Assembly (NCBI RefSeq): GCF_010015445.1
Contig: NC_053116.1
Span: 4,787,568-4,851,567, forward strand
Direction of reading: 5' to 3'
Origin: Perca fluviatilis
Lineage: Eukaryota > Chordata > Actinopteri > Perciformes > Percidae
Length of the DNA: 64,000 bases
The stretch's first letter is position 1. The number at the start of each line of letters is the position of its first letter. The notes under the pieces are model-generated. The model was given only the letters and a program-made list of their open reading frames with translations. It made no database searches and was not told the DNA's origin. Both the position numbers and the translations under genes were made by a program. Of this stretch, positions 20,812 to 32,448 are shown piece by piece.

Positions 20812-22620
20812 TCCTGTGGACTCTGCAATGGTAGATGTTCTGTAGAGAGGGCAGTGGAGTCCTGGTGATCTTCTGTGCAGTCTTCACCACTCTCTGCAGG
20901 CGTTTGCGGTCCATGGCAGTAGTGCTGCCGTACCACACAGTAATGCAATTGGTCAGTACACTCTCGATAACGCAGCTGTAGAAGTTGTTGAGGATCTTAG
21001 GCGACATGCCAGACCTCCTCAGCCTCCTCAGAAAATACAGCCGCTGTTGGGCCTTCTTGACCAGCTGTGTGACGTTAGGTGTCCAAGTGAGGTCTTCACT
21101 GATGTGGACACCCAGGTATTTAAAATTGCTTACCCTCTCCACTTCAAGCTCCCGGATGAACAGTGGCTGATGCATTCTCCTCTCCTTTCTCATGTCCACT
21201 ATCATTTCCTTCGTCTTGTCCGTGTTGAGGATAAGATTATTGTCTCCGCACCACGACACTAGACTGGCCACCTCCCTCCTGTAGGCTGCCTCGTCACCGC
21301 CAGCGATACGTCCTATGACTGCGGTGTCGTCCACGAACTTCAGGATGATGTTATCCTTGTGGGAGGCAACAGTCGTAGGTGAACAGGGTGTAGAGGATGG
21401 GGCTGAGTACACAACCCTGTGGATTGCCAATGTTTGTGGTGATACTGGCTGATGTCCTATTACCAATCCTGACAGACTGAGGCCTGCCAGTCAGGAAGTC
21501 TAGGAGCCAGTCACAGAGTGTGGGGTGCAGACCAAGTGTGGACAGTTTGTGAGTGAGTTTATGGGGGATGACCGTGTTAAAGGCGGAGCTGTAATCGATG
21601 AAAAGTATCCTTAGATATGAGTCCTTATTTTCCAGATGAGTGAGGGAATAGTGGATGACAGCAGCAATGGCATCTGAAGTGGACCTGTTGGGCCGATAGG
21701 CATACTGCAGGGGGTCAAGGGTGTCTGGTATGCTGTTCTGAATGTGGGCCAGCACCACTCTCTCGAAACACTTCATGATGATCGGAGTGAGTGCCACTGG
21801 CCTGTAGTCATTCAGGCAGGTGGGTGTACTCTTCTTAGGCAGAGGGATGATGGTCGTGGTCTTAAAACACGAAGGAACGATACACTGGCTGAGGGAAAGG
21901 TTGAAGATGGAGGTGAGCACATCAGCCAACTCATAGGCACATGCTCTGAGGGCCCGCCCAGGAATGTTGTCTGGTCCTGCTGCTTTGCGGGGATTGATCT
22001 TCCTCAGAGCTTTGTGTACCTGGATTGTTGAGACGGTTGTTGGAGGGGAGGGGGGTTGGGTGGTCCAGGTGTGCGTGGTCCCCCTTTCTGCAGTGTAGCT
22101 GGGGGCCTCAAAACGGGTGTAAAATGTATTGAGGTCATCCGGCAGGCTGTCTGTTGAGGTGATGTTGTTGGTGGTGGACCTGTAGTCTGTGATGTTCTGC
22201 AGGCCTTGCCACATCCGCCCCGAGTCAGCAGTAGAATAGAAGCTGTCCAGCTTCTCTCTGTACTGCCTCTTGGCCGCTGTGATGGTTTTTCTCAGTCCAT
22301 ACTTTGCAGCTTTGTACTTGGTCTCATCGCCCGATCTAAATGCAAGAGATCGAGGGCGCAGCATGTGACGTACCTGAGTATTTATCCAGGGCTTCTGGTT
22401 TGGAAACTTCCTGATTTGTATGGTAGGCACGATGTTATCGACACAAGTGCTGATGTACCCATTCACATACTCAGCATAATCCTGTACACTGACGGAAGAG
22501 TCCTCCAGAGTGGCTGCAGCCTCAAACACATCCCAGTCTGTCAGGGCAAAACAGTCCTGCAAAATGCTCTCAGTCTCTGGGGTCCAGAGTTTAACCTGTT
22601 TGGTAACAGGGTGTATTTGT
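20812..22620 (-). mobile_element. Rex1 LINE, truncated at both ends
   Basis: On minus, the linker and RT of a Rex1-type element are present from LWTPETESILQDCF. Motifs are INPRKAAGPDNIPGRAL, YRPVALTPIIMKCFERV, FIDYSSAFNTVIP, NPQGCVLSPILYTLF, then, after a frameshift at about 21365, FVDDTAVIG and NTDKTKEMIVD. FVDDT replaces the usual FADDT. The endonuclease is absent (5' truncation near 22620). The 3' end stops at a hAT terminus at 20811. The two open parts are about 21351-22562 and 20812-21400. Confidence 0.85.
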
Positions 22621-23490
22621 TTCAGTCTTTATCCATCTCAGTGACCGCCTCAGTTTGTTCCTTAGTCCCTGTTAAAAGACAGCAAACACAAGAAAAATAT
22701 GTTTATGTTATGAATGCTAATACGTAACGTTACGGAACGTTATACTTTTTACATTTAAAAAAAGTTTTAGCTTTCATTTAACGTTGCTAGTCAAGTTAAC
22801 AGGAGCAGCTTTACCCATCCTGCAGCTACAACTGATAAACACACACGTTTCTAAATCTCTGCTAACGTTACGCATATACAGTAACTGCTTATAAAAAGAA
22901 ATGAAAATGCCACCGGACATTAAACTTTATAAACACAAATGTCACAAAAGACAGCGACCCAGCTAACAGGCTAATGTTAAATGATTAGCATGGGTGTATT
23001 CACTTATGCTTACAACTGTAGTTAGCTAGCAGGCTAGGCAACAACGTTAGGTGCACTTCGTGGCTTTAAAAGCCGACAACACAAACACATTTAAAGAGAT
23101 TTTAAGAGAACTTACCCAAATGAAAATGCAGAGAACACACTCTCATCGACAGGGAGATGTGGTCGAAAGTTATGTCCTTTTTTTCTAATTGCAGTTACTC
23201 AAGTGTTATTATATCACATCGGACAAATGCTCTGCTTTGTGCTTTTTCCATGTAGGGATACGAAAAAACTGTAACACATGGTTCCTAAGGTTTCCACGAA
23301 AATCGTGTGTGGAACTGAAGCAGTCTTTGACACAGCAGTGTCTTCCAGGAATTCTAAAATAGTTAATTTTCTTGAATCTAGACTAGCGAAAAACAGATGA
23401 ACCTCCTCTGCTACCAACACAAACAATGAACACATTCAGCTCAAAATGGCGGAAGGGGGATCTCTAGGGGCGGGGCGCTGTGCCGTGATG
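22621..23490 (-). promoter_or_regulatory. Possible minus-strand promoter and first exon
   Basis: On minus, a GC box (CCCCGCCCC, about 23465-23475) and CCGCCATTTTG, a YY1-like motif, precede an ATG at 23435. From there a 73-codon frame runs to 23214. The sequence continues to a good donor, ATTTGG|GTAAGTTC, at 23115/23116. A fitting acceptor, CTTTTAACAG, lies at about 22669, but what follows quickly becomes Rex1. I do not recognise the peptide. It may be a real first exon of a gene whose later exons are lost or outside, or part of a LINE promoter. Confidence 0.25.
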
Positions 23491-23639
23491 ATATCTCCTC
23501 ATTCTCAATAAAGTGTGTGTACTAAATGTAGCCTGTTTCTGTTTATGTCGTTTTTATATAATGTCGTTTTTATATATTTTAAATGTGTAACACCACTTGA
23601 GTCACGATGAAACGTTGTTTCGTGTATATGGTTGAAATG

Positions 23640-23896
23640 ACAATAAAACATGCTTGAGTTGAGTTGAATGCCTCTGTCTGTCTGTCAAGCGGTAGGCGTG
23701 GCTTGGAAGTGGACTCAAAGCAACGAAGCAGGTGCATTCTGGGATTTGGTGTTTTTCATCCATATAAAACCAAATAACATTTTCTGGCTTTTCTCGGCCT
23801 AGAAGGCACCAATTTCAATTTTTTTTTCACATTTCTACTACATAAGTGACCCAAATTTAAAGATATATTCAGCTTTCCAGCGGTGAAATATTCCTT
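23640..23896. repeat. Possible TTAA-type MITE end
   Basis: The right side reads TCCAGCGGTGAAATATTCC and is followed closely by TTAA at 23897-23900. The reverse complement of this is a terminus I have seen in fish repeats. The left end was not found. The adjacent upstream block ending AATAAAACATGCTTGAG and TTGAGTTGAATG looks like a LINE 3' tail. Confidence 0.3.
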
Positions 23897-24299
23897 TTAA
23901 GAATTACATTCCAACAGCAGCAACAACTGTGGCATGCTTCATCACTGCTTTATGCAGGCAGCTATATCAGCTATAGGATTTTTTGTAAGTTGCAAAATAA
24001 TGACCCATGTGAAAGTTGTGTGCCATTTCATTTCAGCCAAGTGTTCCCAAGCCACAACTGACGATTGGCTGGAATGTCATGTTGGACCAGCAAGCGTATT
24101 GTTCTAGTCAGACTAGTTCATCTAGACCAATTTTTTTTAAGTCTGAACTAATTACAACCGTACATAATCTAAAAGTAAGGCTGGCAGTTTTTCAACACTA
24201 TTGTTAATTTCCCAGTCTATACAATTTTACCCATGGGTTGTGCATTAGCCATGTTTGTAAAATGTTGCATTATATGTCTTTTTTGGATTCAATTGAATT

Positions 24300-24880
24300 C
24301 AGGTCTTTAAAGTTTAAATAATGCTGATTATTGTTAAAATACTACCTAGTTAGTGAAAGCAGGTCTGAAGTGGATGTTTTCTTGGATGTCATATTGTCTT
24401 GATACAACGCCTTGTTAATCAATCTATTTAATGGTATCTTGTCATGTTGGAATTTGTATTCCTTCATGAACAGACAATGTCTGATACAAATTATCTTTAA
24501 AGTTTACTTATTACTATCTGATTATTATGTGCTAAAATTGCAAATATTACTTTGTTACTGAAAGAAAGTTTGATTAAGTCATCCAAATCCGGCAATGCAA
24601 GAATTGTTGTGAGCAGCAAAACTTATGGCTTTTAATTTGGATACATTTACTGTTTGATATTGCACATGCACTATACAATGCAGTCTGATAATTGTGCATT
24701 CTTACATTACCTTGTGGATCAACACATTTGATACTAGCAATGTCAAATGGTTGTAGTTGTTTAGGAATCCATGTTCCATATTCTCAGGTTCTCATTTTAA
24801 TCAGTACAAGAAGGTATTTCTTTGTTACTAAAAGCAAGTCTGGCATGTAGCTTTCCAGGTTGTCATAAGCATTAACACTT
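24300..24880 (-). pseudogene. Decayed copies of the integrase-gene 5' segment
   Basis: The block at 24490-24630 matches 32270-32421, the first part of the integrase exon. Shared landmarks are CTTTAAAGT, GTGCTAAAATTGCAA, TTTGTTACTGAAAGAAAGT, CATCCAAATC and TTGTTGTGAGCAGCAAAACT. Two weaker matches to the central part lie at about 24300-24380 and 24785-24870. All are on the same strand. None is open. They appear to be old partial duplicates. Confidence 0.45.
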
Positions 24881-26591
24881 GCCTTAATTCTACACGACAT
24901 GTATGATTTCAATTTTATAATCTAACTTTTGAGGTAACAGACCCTGGTTGAATAGCCAATGTTGACCTGGGGTGTTAATGATCTTTTTATCAGGTTACTG
25001 TTGTAGAAGATGCATTGATAGAGGCTATACGAGACGATGTTAAGGATATATATTTTATTTTTTAAATCATCAATATAAAATTGCATGCTTCATATACTGC
25101 ATTTATTATGTAGAATTGGTCATGTGGTGTTCATGCACTTTTAGCTTGTGACCATTTCTTTAGTTGAGATTTCTTTTAAAGCCTCTTTACTGTAAACATG
25201 TTAAATGTTACTTTTAATAGTCAAATGTTAGTTTAAAAAGTCAAAAAAAGACTTAAACAAGTCATTCTGGTTATATGCACTTTACAGACCAGGCTATGTG
25301 GTTATGAGATTTAACCATCTTATTATTGTATTACCAATAAAATGTTTAATATGAAGTTTAATGTTAATAAAATGTTACTTTTTCACATTTGTATTCAGGT
25401 ATTCAATTGAATGTTGATGAAGCTCTCTTTCCATATGGGTAAAAGTGATGTGGTAAATGAGGTTTGAAAATACAGTTCAAGAAGAGAAAAGAAAAGTGTT
25501 TATTAGTCATTCATATTTGACATAAGGGTGAAAAAATCATTCCACTGGGATTAAAAACAAGTCACCCAGTGCAAGGTGTCAACTAGTCACAATTAAACAG
25601 AGCTAGCAATTTATTTAGAAAGAGCTGAGCTTACACAAAAACTAAAACAGTTATGCTGAAAGTTTTAATAGTAGATGCACGATGATCAGAGAAATACATG
25701 AAAATGGTGTTGCTGGGGTCAAACATTTCTTAGGAACACATGGAATAGCAAGGCCTATATTTTTTATACATATTTGGCAAATTAAAACAACTTAATATAC
25801 ATATAACACTATGGTGGGTTGTTTTAAACCATCTTAAGTTCTTTCACTGCTTACAAGCTCTAGAACCCAGTTTAGGTCTATTCCTCATATGTCCTCACTG
25901 CATATATTATAGTACCTAACACTTTCATTTGTCCCCATTTTTTGCAGAAAAAAACAAATTGACTTCTGTCAGGTCCATTAAGTCAAGAACACACATGACA
26001 ATAAAAATCATTTAGGAAATTTTTATTGAATAATTGCATTTCAGCTAATAAATTCTGAATTAAGTTTTGGCGGTATGGCTCTGTTCAGGGAGTCCTCTGA
26101 CCTTTCATGAGCACCATGAAATAGCAGAGTCAGAGGACAGCAGCAGCATTAGGGAACGCTCACACAGTTTATGACTGTGTGAGCTGAACTATTCCCCCAC
26201 ATGAACAGAGCAGCAACAATGACATAGAAGCAAATGCCACGTTATACACGACAAGGAGGAGCTGGGGAGGTGGTGGGCGGAGAACGAGCAGCAACGCAGT
26301 AGGAGCAAACTGAATCTGCTTTAAATAGGGCGCCCTGTTTGAGTGTAGCAATTAAGCAGCGAGGGGTGTTGACCAGCTGATGCGCTACTCCAGATCAGCT
26401 GATGCAGCTCAGCTGGAGCAGATCAGCTGATGAGACCGTGTTGTTGGCCAATAGCGTTAGCAGCGTCTTGACTACCTGGCCTGCCAGAACTGATGCTGAC
26501 GCTCAATTAATTACTTTTTTAAATAAAAATGTAACTACAATTTTGCTATTTTTATTAAGGGTCTTGAATTGTGGTTTTCTAATTTCATCTC
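24881..26591. other. Stretch without supported gene
   Basis: This is AT-rich with no recognisable coding content. A small perfect hairpin (CTCACACAG and CTGTGTGAG) lies near 26158-26182. Repeats of GATCAGCTGATG occur near 26392-26430. Confidence 0.5.
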
Positions 26592-27377
26592 TTAAAGGGG
26601 TGATAGAATGATTATATAGGGTATTTCACACTGTTCCTTATGGTCTCCTAATGGGGTATGTAACATTAGTTGGGCTGAAAATGGCCTGGTTGATATTTTA
26701 TTGTCCCTTATGCATCCCTGTGTTTTGGCCCTATTTGTAACAAGAGCTTTTCTTCCAAATATGGTATGGTCATGAATATTTAGATGAGCTGCTGCTGTGG
26801 TTGAGCCTTAGCCCCTACACACATACAGAGAGCGCCAGCTGATTGGTTGAGCGACTTCGCCATACACACGCATTAGAGGTCGTGTGCTGATTGGTTGAGC
26901 CGAATCTCCAATACACATACATTAGAAACGACACAGAATCTCATATTCCAGACACTGCAATGTTTCCTTACCAAATTCACTTCTGAGACTTTTTTATGCG
27001 AGAAATCAACGATATAAAGCTCAAATATGGGCCGTTTACCGAAAATGGATGGCTAATTGCAAATTTGGTAAAACTGTGTGTTGGAGTTCAGCTGCCTGTG
27101 TTAGGGCTCGCCGCCTGGCCTGCCTTCCTCCACAGACCCCGGCTTGCTGTGAGCTCGATTGAGCTCGGAACGGCTGCTGCAGCCCACAGCACCTCATACC
27201 CGGCAAAGTCACCCCGTTTGGGCTGGTGGACTACTACCAACACGCGCTGCCCTGACAAAGCCGCCAGGGCCTGCATCTCCTCTCTTCCTGCTAGCTAAAT
27301 GGCCCGGTGTGAGGAGCGCGGTCGAGCGAGCTTGTTACACCAGCAATCTCTTACCAAATGTTACACACATGTCACAC

Positions 27378-28237
27378 CACTTAGCTATACAACATATAAC
27401 TATATGTTTTATTAAGCTAACAACGGTGTCCGATTTCAAGTTAATGAATATTTGTGAGCTGTACGGGTTTGTTAGCTGCGACTGTCCCTGCAATCCTATG
27501 TGTACAGATTGCGGCTAGTTAGCTTCATTTTTGGTCGTAATTTGAGTATATTTACAGTTTGAATTTCGTCCGCCACTTATACAACATCTAACTATATGTT
27601 TTATAAAGCTAACGACTGTGTCCGATTTCAAGTTAATGAATATTTGTGAGCTGTAAGGGTTTCGGTTAGCTGCGACTGTCCCTTCAATCCTATGTGTACA
27701 GATTGCGGCTAGTTAGCTTCATTTTTGGATTAAGTAATTCGGTATATTTACAGTTTGAATTTCGTCACGCCACTTATACAACATATAACTATATGTTTTA
27801 TAAAGCTAACAACGTGTTCCGATTTCAAGTTAATGAATATTTGTGAGCTGTAAGGGTTTCGTTGGCTCCGACTGTCCCTTCAATCCTATGTGTACAGATT
27901 GCGGCTAGTTAGCTTCATTTTTTGGTCGTAATTCGGTATATATTTACAGTTTGAATTTACGTCCACGCTTATACAACATATAACTATATGTTTTACAAAG
28001 CTAACAACGGTGTCCCATTTCAAGTTAATGAATATTTGTGAGCTGTAAGGGTTTCGTTAGCTGCGACTGTCCCTTCAATCCTATGTGTACAGATTGCGGC
28101 TAGTTAGCTTCATTTTTGGTCGTAATTCGATTATATTTACAGTTTGAATTTCGTCCACGCCACTTATACAACATCTAACTATATTTTTATAAAGCTAACA
28201 ACGGTGTCCGATTTCAAGTTAATGAATATTTGTGAAT
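27378..28237. repeat. 195-bp tandem array, about 4.4 copies
   Basis: Unit starts, taken at the CTTAT/CTTAG landmark, are 27380, 27576, 27773, 27968 and 28163, giving a period of 195-197. Each unit includes TTTCAAGTTAATGAATATTT, GTGAGCTG, ATCCTATGTGTACAGATTGC and GGCTAGTTAGCTTCATTT. The last unit breaks off at 28237. Copies differ by small substitutions and indels, so the array is not a very recent expansion. Confidence 0.9.
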
Positions 28238-28267
28238 TCCAGAGGAATTCTAAGAGGAGCTAGCTAG

Positions 28268-28314
28268 CTCTCATTGATAGAGCTCCATCCAGCCGCAGGC
28301 TCTATCAATGAGAG
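28268..28314. repeat. Perfect 16-bp-arm hairpin
   Basis: CTCTCATTGATAGAGC at 28268-28283 and its exact reverse complement at 28299-28314 enclose a 15-base loop. It sits between the tandem array and the right inverted arm of the TTAA element. Confidence 0.8.
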
Positions 28315-30002
28315 TCATGGACAAGCGGGCGTTTATTTTCCCAATCGTTTGTTTAAATAACTCAACACATAATAATTACACACATTATAAGATTAACTAG
28401 AATCTGTGGTAAGAGAATGCTGGCGTAACAAGCTCGCTGACCGCGCTTTCACTCACATACACCGGGCATTTAGCTAGCTAGCAGGAAGAGGGGAGTTGCA
28501 GGCCCTGAGCTCTGTCAGAGCGCAGCGTTTGGTAGTAGTCCACCAGCCCAAACGGTGACTTTGCGCTGGTATGAGGTGCTGTGGGCTGCAGCAGCCGTGC
28601 GGAGCTCAATCGGGCTCACAGCAAGCCGGTGTTACACGGGGGTCTGTGGAGGAAGGAAGGCCAGGCGAGGCAGCAACACAGGCAGCACCAGCCTCTGAAG
28701 TCCGACACAGTCGGACAAAATTTGCAATTAGACATCAATTTTCGTAAAACGGCCCATATTTGACCTCTAAGTAGTTGATTTCTCGCGATAAAAATTCTCA
28801 GAAGTGAATTTAATGGTAAAATAGCATATGAACAATGTATACATTTTCTGCAGATCTGCGCGACCTAGATTCAGAAGACTAACTGATCTCAGGCAGTCAG
28901 TTGTAGCCTATGTAAATGTTGGGCGTGACCGTTCTCTTAATACACCCATGGGCTGACAAAGGTTCCGGTTTTTGGGAGGTTGACGTCAACTTCCAGCTTT
29001 GTTGGGATTCGCCCGTTTTCAGCGGCAGTTTCAAAATATGAAATTTTCATAGTAAAAGGGTGTCAATGGGATTTTGAGCTTCTATGTATGTCCTATTTAC
29101 CCACCGAACTGTCGTTATTCAACTATGACAGGGTAAAATCGGTTTTGCATTCTATCACCCCTTTAAGAGTTGGCATTTTGTTTGCATCCAACATCCATTC
29201 ATCTTAAACACATCAAATAATTTTCTGTATTTCCTCTCTTAACAAGATGTACATATCAGCTGCATCAAGTGGATCTGCTGGAGCATCCCATCCTTTCTCC
29301 TCCATTAGGAGACAACACAGTTCAAAAACAGTTTTGTTACACGGAAACTGGCCTCTAGGAGTACACTCTTCCATACACAAAGTGACTTCCTCCATGACAA
29401 TTGGTTTCAGTCTATCCTCAGCACTGTGCAACTCTGGAAATGAGTACAACATAAATGGCCGACCCGACGCCGCATCATCACTTGATCGTGCTCTGATTTT
29501 GTGTGAATTCCATGTGTTGACAATGTCATCAAGTTCATCCTGCAGAGAAACAAACACAGTAAATACAGACTACAAACATGTGATATAGTTGGTCTTAAAC
29601 TATGCAACTGCTGCCTAAACTGAAACCTAGGTTTTCTGCATTTCATCAGCTCAGTCAACAGTGAACAGATACAGCATGCCACACTAATCACTGTAAAACT
29701 AAGCAGCAAGAGAATGGCATTTTCACCAAACAGCACAAGCACACAGAACAATGCTGCACAGATACTGTAATACTTTACTAATACTTTGTCAGTGCATACA
29801 GTAACTGTATCCTAACAGGAGGCTCTGAATGAAAGTCTCGAATGTTCACTGTACATGAACAGAAAACTAGAGATGGATCTAGTTTCTCAAAATAAAAACG
29901 CCAGACAGTAAGTGTATCTTAACAGGGGGATAGTGAGTTTTACATCAGATATGAATACAAATTTCTTCCTTTGCATTTTTATGGCATTTTATTTCTACTT
30001 AT

Positions 30003-30345
30003 TCAATTTCAATTCAACTTTATTTATAGTATCAAATCATAACAAGAGTTATCTCAAGACACTTTACAGATAGAGTAGGTCTAGACCACACTATAATTTA
30101 CAAAGACCCAACAATTCCAGGAAGTCCCCCAAGAGCAAGCATTCAGTGCGACAGTGGTGAGGAAAAACTCCTTTTAGGGAGAAACCTCGGACAGACCCAG
30201 GCTCTTGGTAGGCGGTGTCTGACGGTGCAATGAACAGTGGCAATAACAATAAATATAATGGATCAGTGACTAGAAATAGTAGCTGTAGTAGTTCATGGCA
30301 TAGCAGGGCACTGCAGGGTGTCACATGATGTAGCAGGGCTTATAT
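30003..30345 (-). mobile_element. 5'-truncated L2 3' UTR fragment
   Basis: This is the reverse complement of the L2 3' UTR seen at 20000-20185 and 46920-47265. The AATTCAACTTTATTTATAG end lies at about 30003, followed by AGTATCAAATCATAACAAG and CTACCAAGAGCCTGGGTCTG on the other strand. It lies in the intron between the two integrase blocks. Confidence 0.85.
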
Positions 30346-30419
30346 GCAGGACATGGAGCTTAGCGAAAATTCTTTCAGGACGACTTAAACATAATCACTT
30401 CTCACTCTCCCTAAACCCT

Positions 30420-30590
30420 CTTTACCCCCCCCTCTCTCCCTCCTTTTGGACCCCCCCCCCCTGAAAATTTTTTATTTTTTTTTTTTTTTTTTATAAATTT
30501 ATAAAAAAAATATATTAAATTAAATTTAATATTTTTTTTTTTTTTAAATTTTATTTTTTTTTCTTTTTTTTTTTTTTTTTTTTAAAAAAA
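30420..30590. repeat. Low-complexity C-rich and T/A-rich tract
   Basis: Runs of C (about 30425-30462) pass into long runs of T and A. The tract is non-coding and could be an assembly-difficult region. Confidence 0.8.
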
Positions 30591-31613
30591 ACTCCCCTCC
30601 TACGGTCTTTGCCCCTCATGGCTCCTGGGTCCTCTTCTGGCAGGCCTCTCCCGGCGGCTTCGGTGTTGGTCTTCCGGCTCCTCACGCCACCATCAGTGTC
30701 TAGACTCCATCGGGGGGTTCATATTTCAGCTTCTACCCCTTTAAAAGTTTCTCTGAATTTTTAAATGATGGTGAGTCTAATCTCCAAAGACTGTACTGTA
30801 CATTTCACGCACATGTACAATAAATCATTACATATCTGCGACGAAGTCTCTCCTGATTGAATTATATTATTTGCCATTCAGTTGTGTCAGCAACATGTTT
30901 CAGCTGTCAACTTCTTCTGCTAATGCAATTGAGCTGTCAGCTCCAGTTTTACATTTCAGCTTCCACCTTTTCAAAACAATGCATGACAAAAAGTCAATGG
31001 AATCTAATTAAACACGATAATTGCAGCATAAAATCTTTAGATAAATATGGCCAAAAATGACATATGCAAGGCACAGGCAAAAGACTAAAATGTCCTTAGG
31101 TGTGCATAAGGGTAACACTGTGACTCATTAGTGACATTAATTCAGCTCTCAGGTTGGCGAAAGTTACAGTGAAAAATGTACTGTGGGCTACATTACTACA
31201 GTATCACTGTTTAAAGCAAAGTAATCTTTATGAAGCTGTAACTGATCAATCATCGGTCATATTGTGATTAGTCGCACTAATTGAACATTCATATCATAGT
31301 TATCATGTTACAGTATTTAATTAAATGCAAAATAAGCAAGATGTTTTAATGTTAAATAACCTAAAAATGTTTGAACCGAGACACTGCAAATCACTGGTAG
31401 CTGCATGGCTGCGCTTGATGACCGAATATATTTTTTAGATTTCCAGGGAGCTTCTTATCTAAACAATACGATTACATCTCTCATGTGTGACATGATGTCG
31501 CAGGGTCGTGGCAATATTTTTGGGCCTACATGGATTCCTCCTTCCAGGCTTTGCTATTATTGTTACTATACTCCATTTATTACGGACTCATTTCATAAGG
31601 TGAGGAAAGATTA
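30591..31613. other. Intronic stretch without supported gene
   Basis: This lies inside the integrase-gene intron. Apart from GC-rich sequence at 30595-30720 that I cannot place, it is AT-rich and shows no element ends or coding signatures. Confidence 0.45.
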
Positions 31614-32448
31614 TTACCTGAACAAGATTAAGGAAACAGAAGTGGATGAGACTTTCGTCCAAAAAGTCTCCTGTGAAGTGGCCATCTTCCTGTAAAGTTT
31701 GAAATAAGTTAATCCAGAACTGTGCACTTTTTTGCGGAGGGTACCCCACCATCCCTCAATGTGCTGGTTTGCTGTGTTTCAGTACTGTCTGGGTGGTTGC
31801 GCCGCAAAAATATCTGCATTTCTTCTACACAACCATTTTCTGTTCCCCTGTCTGCACGAATCCTCTCTGGACATCCCCCTATGCTTGAAACTGTTTTGAT
31901 GAAGTAACTTGCAACTACTTTAGGATCACTGTTCGTAGTATAGGCCTCCATCCATAACACATAGTGACTAAAGCCATCTATACAGCCATTGATGGCATCT
32001 ATATAGCCATCCATATGCCAAAGCGCATTTGGCCCTCTGCAGCTGTATTGACGTCTTCTCAAGCGTCTGGCTCGTCTTAATTCCACACCTTGTGGATCAA
32101 CCATTTTGATGATGCGTCTGATGGTATCTTGTGATACAACAAATCCCCGTTGAACTGCACGAAGATGTAGCCAACGGTAACCCTGGATCTGTCCATTGGT
32201 CATGATCTCATGTTGAACAAAGGCCAGCACTTCATCCAAGTCAGACTGGTTCTTCCTTCCGAACAGACCAAGTCTTCTACAAATTCTCTTTAAAGTCCGG
32301 ACACTTATTACTATTTGATTGTTGTGTGCTAAAATTGCAAGTATTTCTTTGTTACTGAAAGAAAGTCTGAAGTAGAGTTCATCCAAATCTGACATAGCAG
32401 GCATTGTTGTGAGCAGCAAAACTGATCAAATCCTATTGAGGGGAGGCT

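Larger units (their letters stand above)
26596..29162. mobile_element. 2.57-kb TTAA-flanked fold-back element with internal array
   Basis: TTAA at 26592-26595 and 29163-29166 flanks 15-bp perfect inverted ends AGGGGTGATAGAATG. Long subterminal inverted arms follow: 26968-27362 pairs with 28400-28823, for example GGGCTGGTGGACTACTACCA on the left arm. Between the arms is a 195-bp tandem array (27378-28237) and a hairpin. No frame resembles a transposase, so it is non-autonomous. TTAA and the GGGGTGATA end fit a Kolobok-type family that I recognise as abundant in fish. Confidence 0.85.
29213..32421 (-). pseudogene. Integrase (rve-type) gene, multi-exon, inactivated
   Basis: Minus-strand blocks are about 31614-32421 and 29213-29539, joined by a donor GTAATAATC at about 31613 and an acceptor TCTCTGCAG at 29540. 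The first block has an N-terminal helical region (SFSNKEILAIL), IQGYRWLHLRAVQRGFVV, WHMDGY with the first catalytic Asp, AINGCIDGFS, ERIRADRGTEN with the second, and IEGWWGTLRKK with the Glu. The second has DELDDIVNTWNSHKIRAR and ends in LREEIQKII. Defects are a short deletion after WHMDGY and frameshifts at about 31770 and 31740. There is no gag, RT, protease or LTR nearby. It matches a spliced, fish-specific integrase-like family, perhaps a Ginger-like DNA transposon or a domesticated gene. An intact SAM-like exon lies just upstream at 32449-32544. Confidence 0.65.

Noticed and set aside
27378..28237. CRISPR-like direct repeats
   Set aside because: Units are 195 bp, contiguous and inside a eukaryotic transposon; there are no spacers and no cas genes.
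31405..31695. Plus-strand 96-codon frame
   Set aside because: It overlaps the minus-strand integrase exon and has no recognisable content.
29213..32421. Endogenous retrovirus or LTR retrotransposon
   Set aside because: Only an integrase-like protein is present; there is no LTR, gag, protease, RT or primer-binding site, and the gene has introns.
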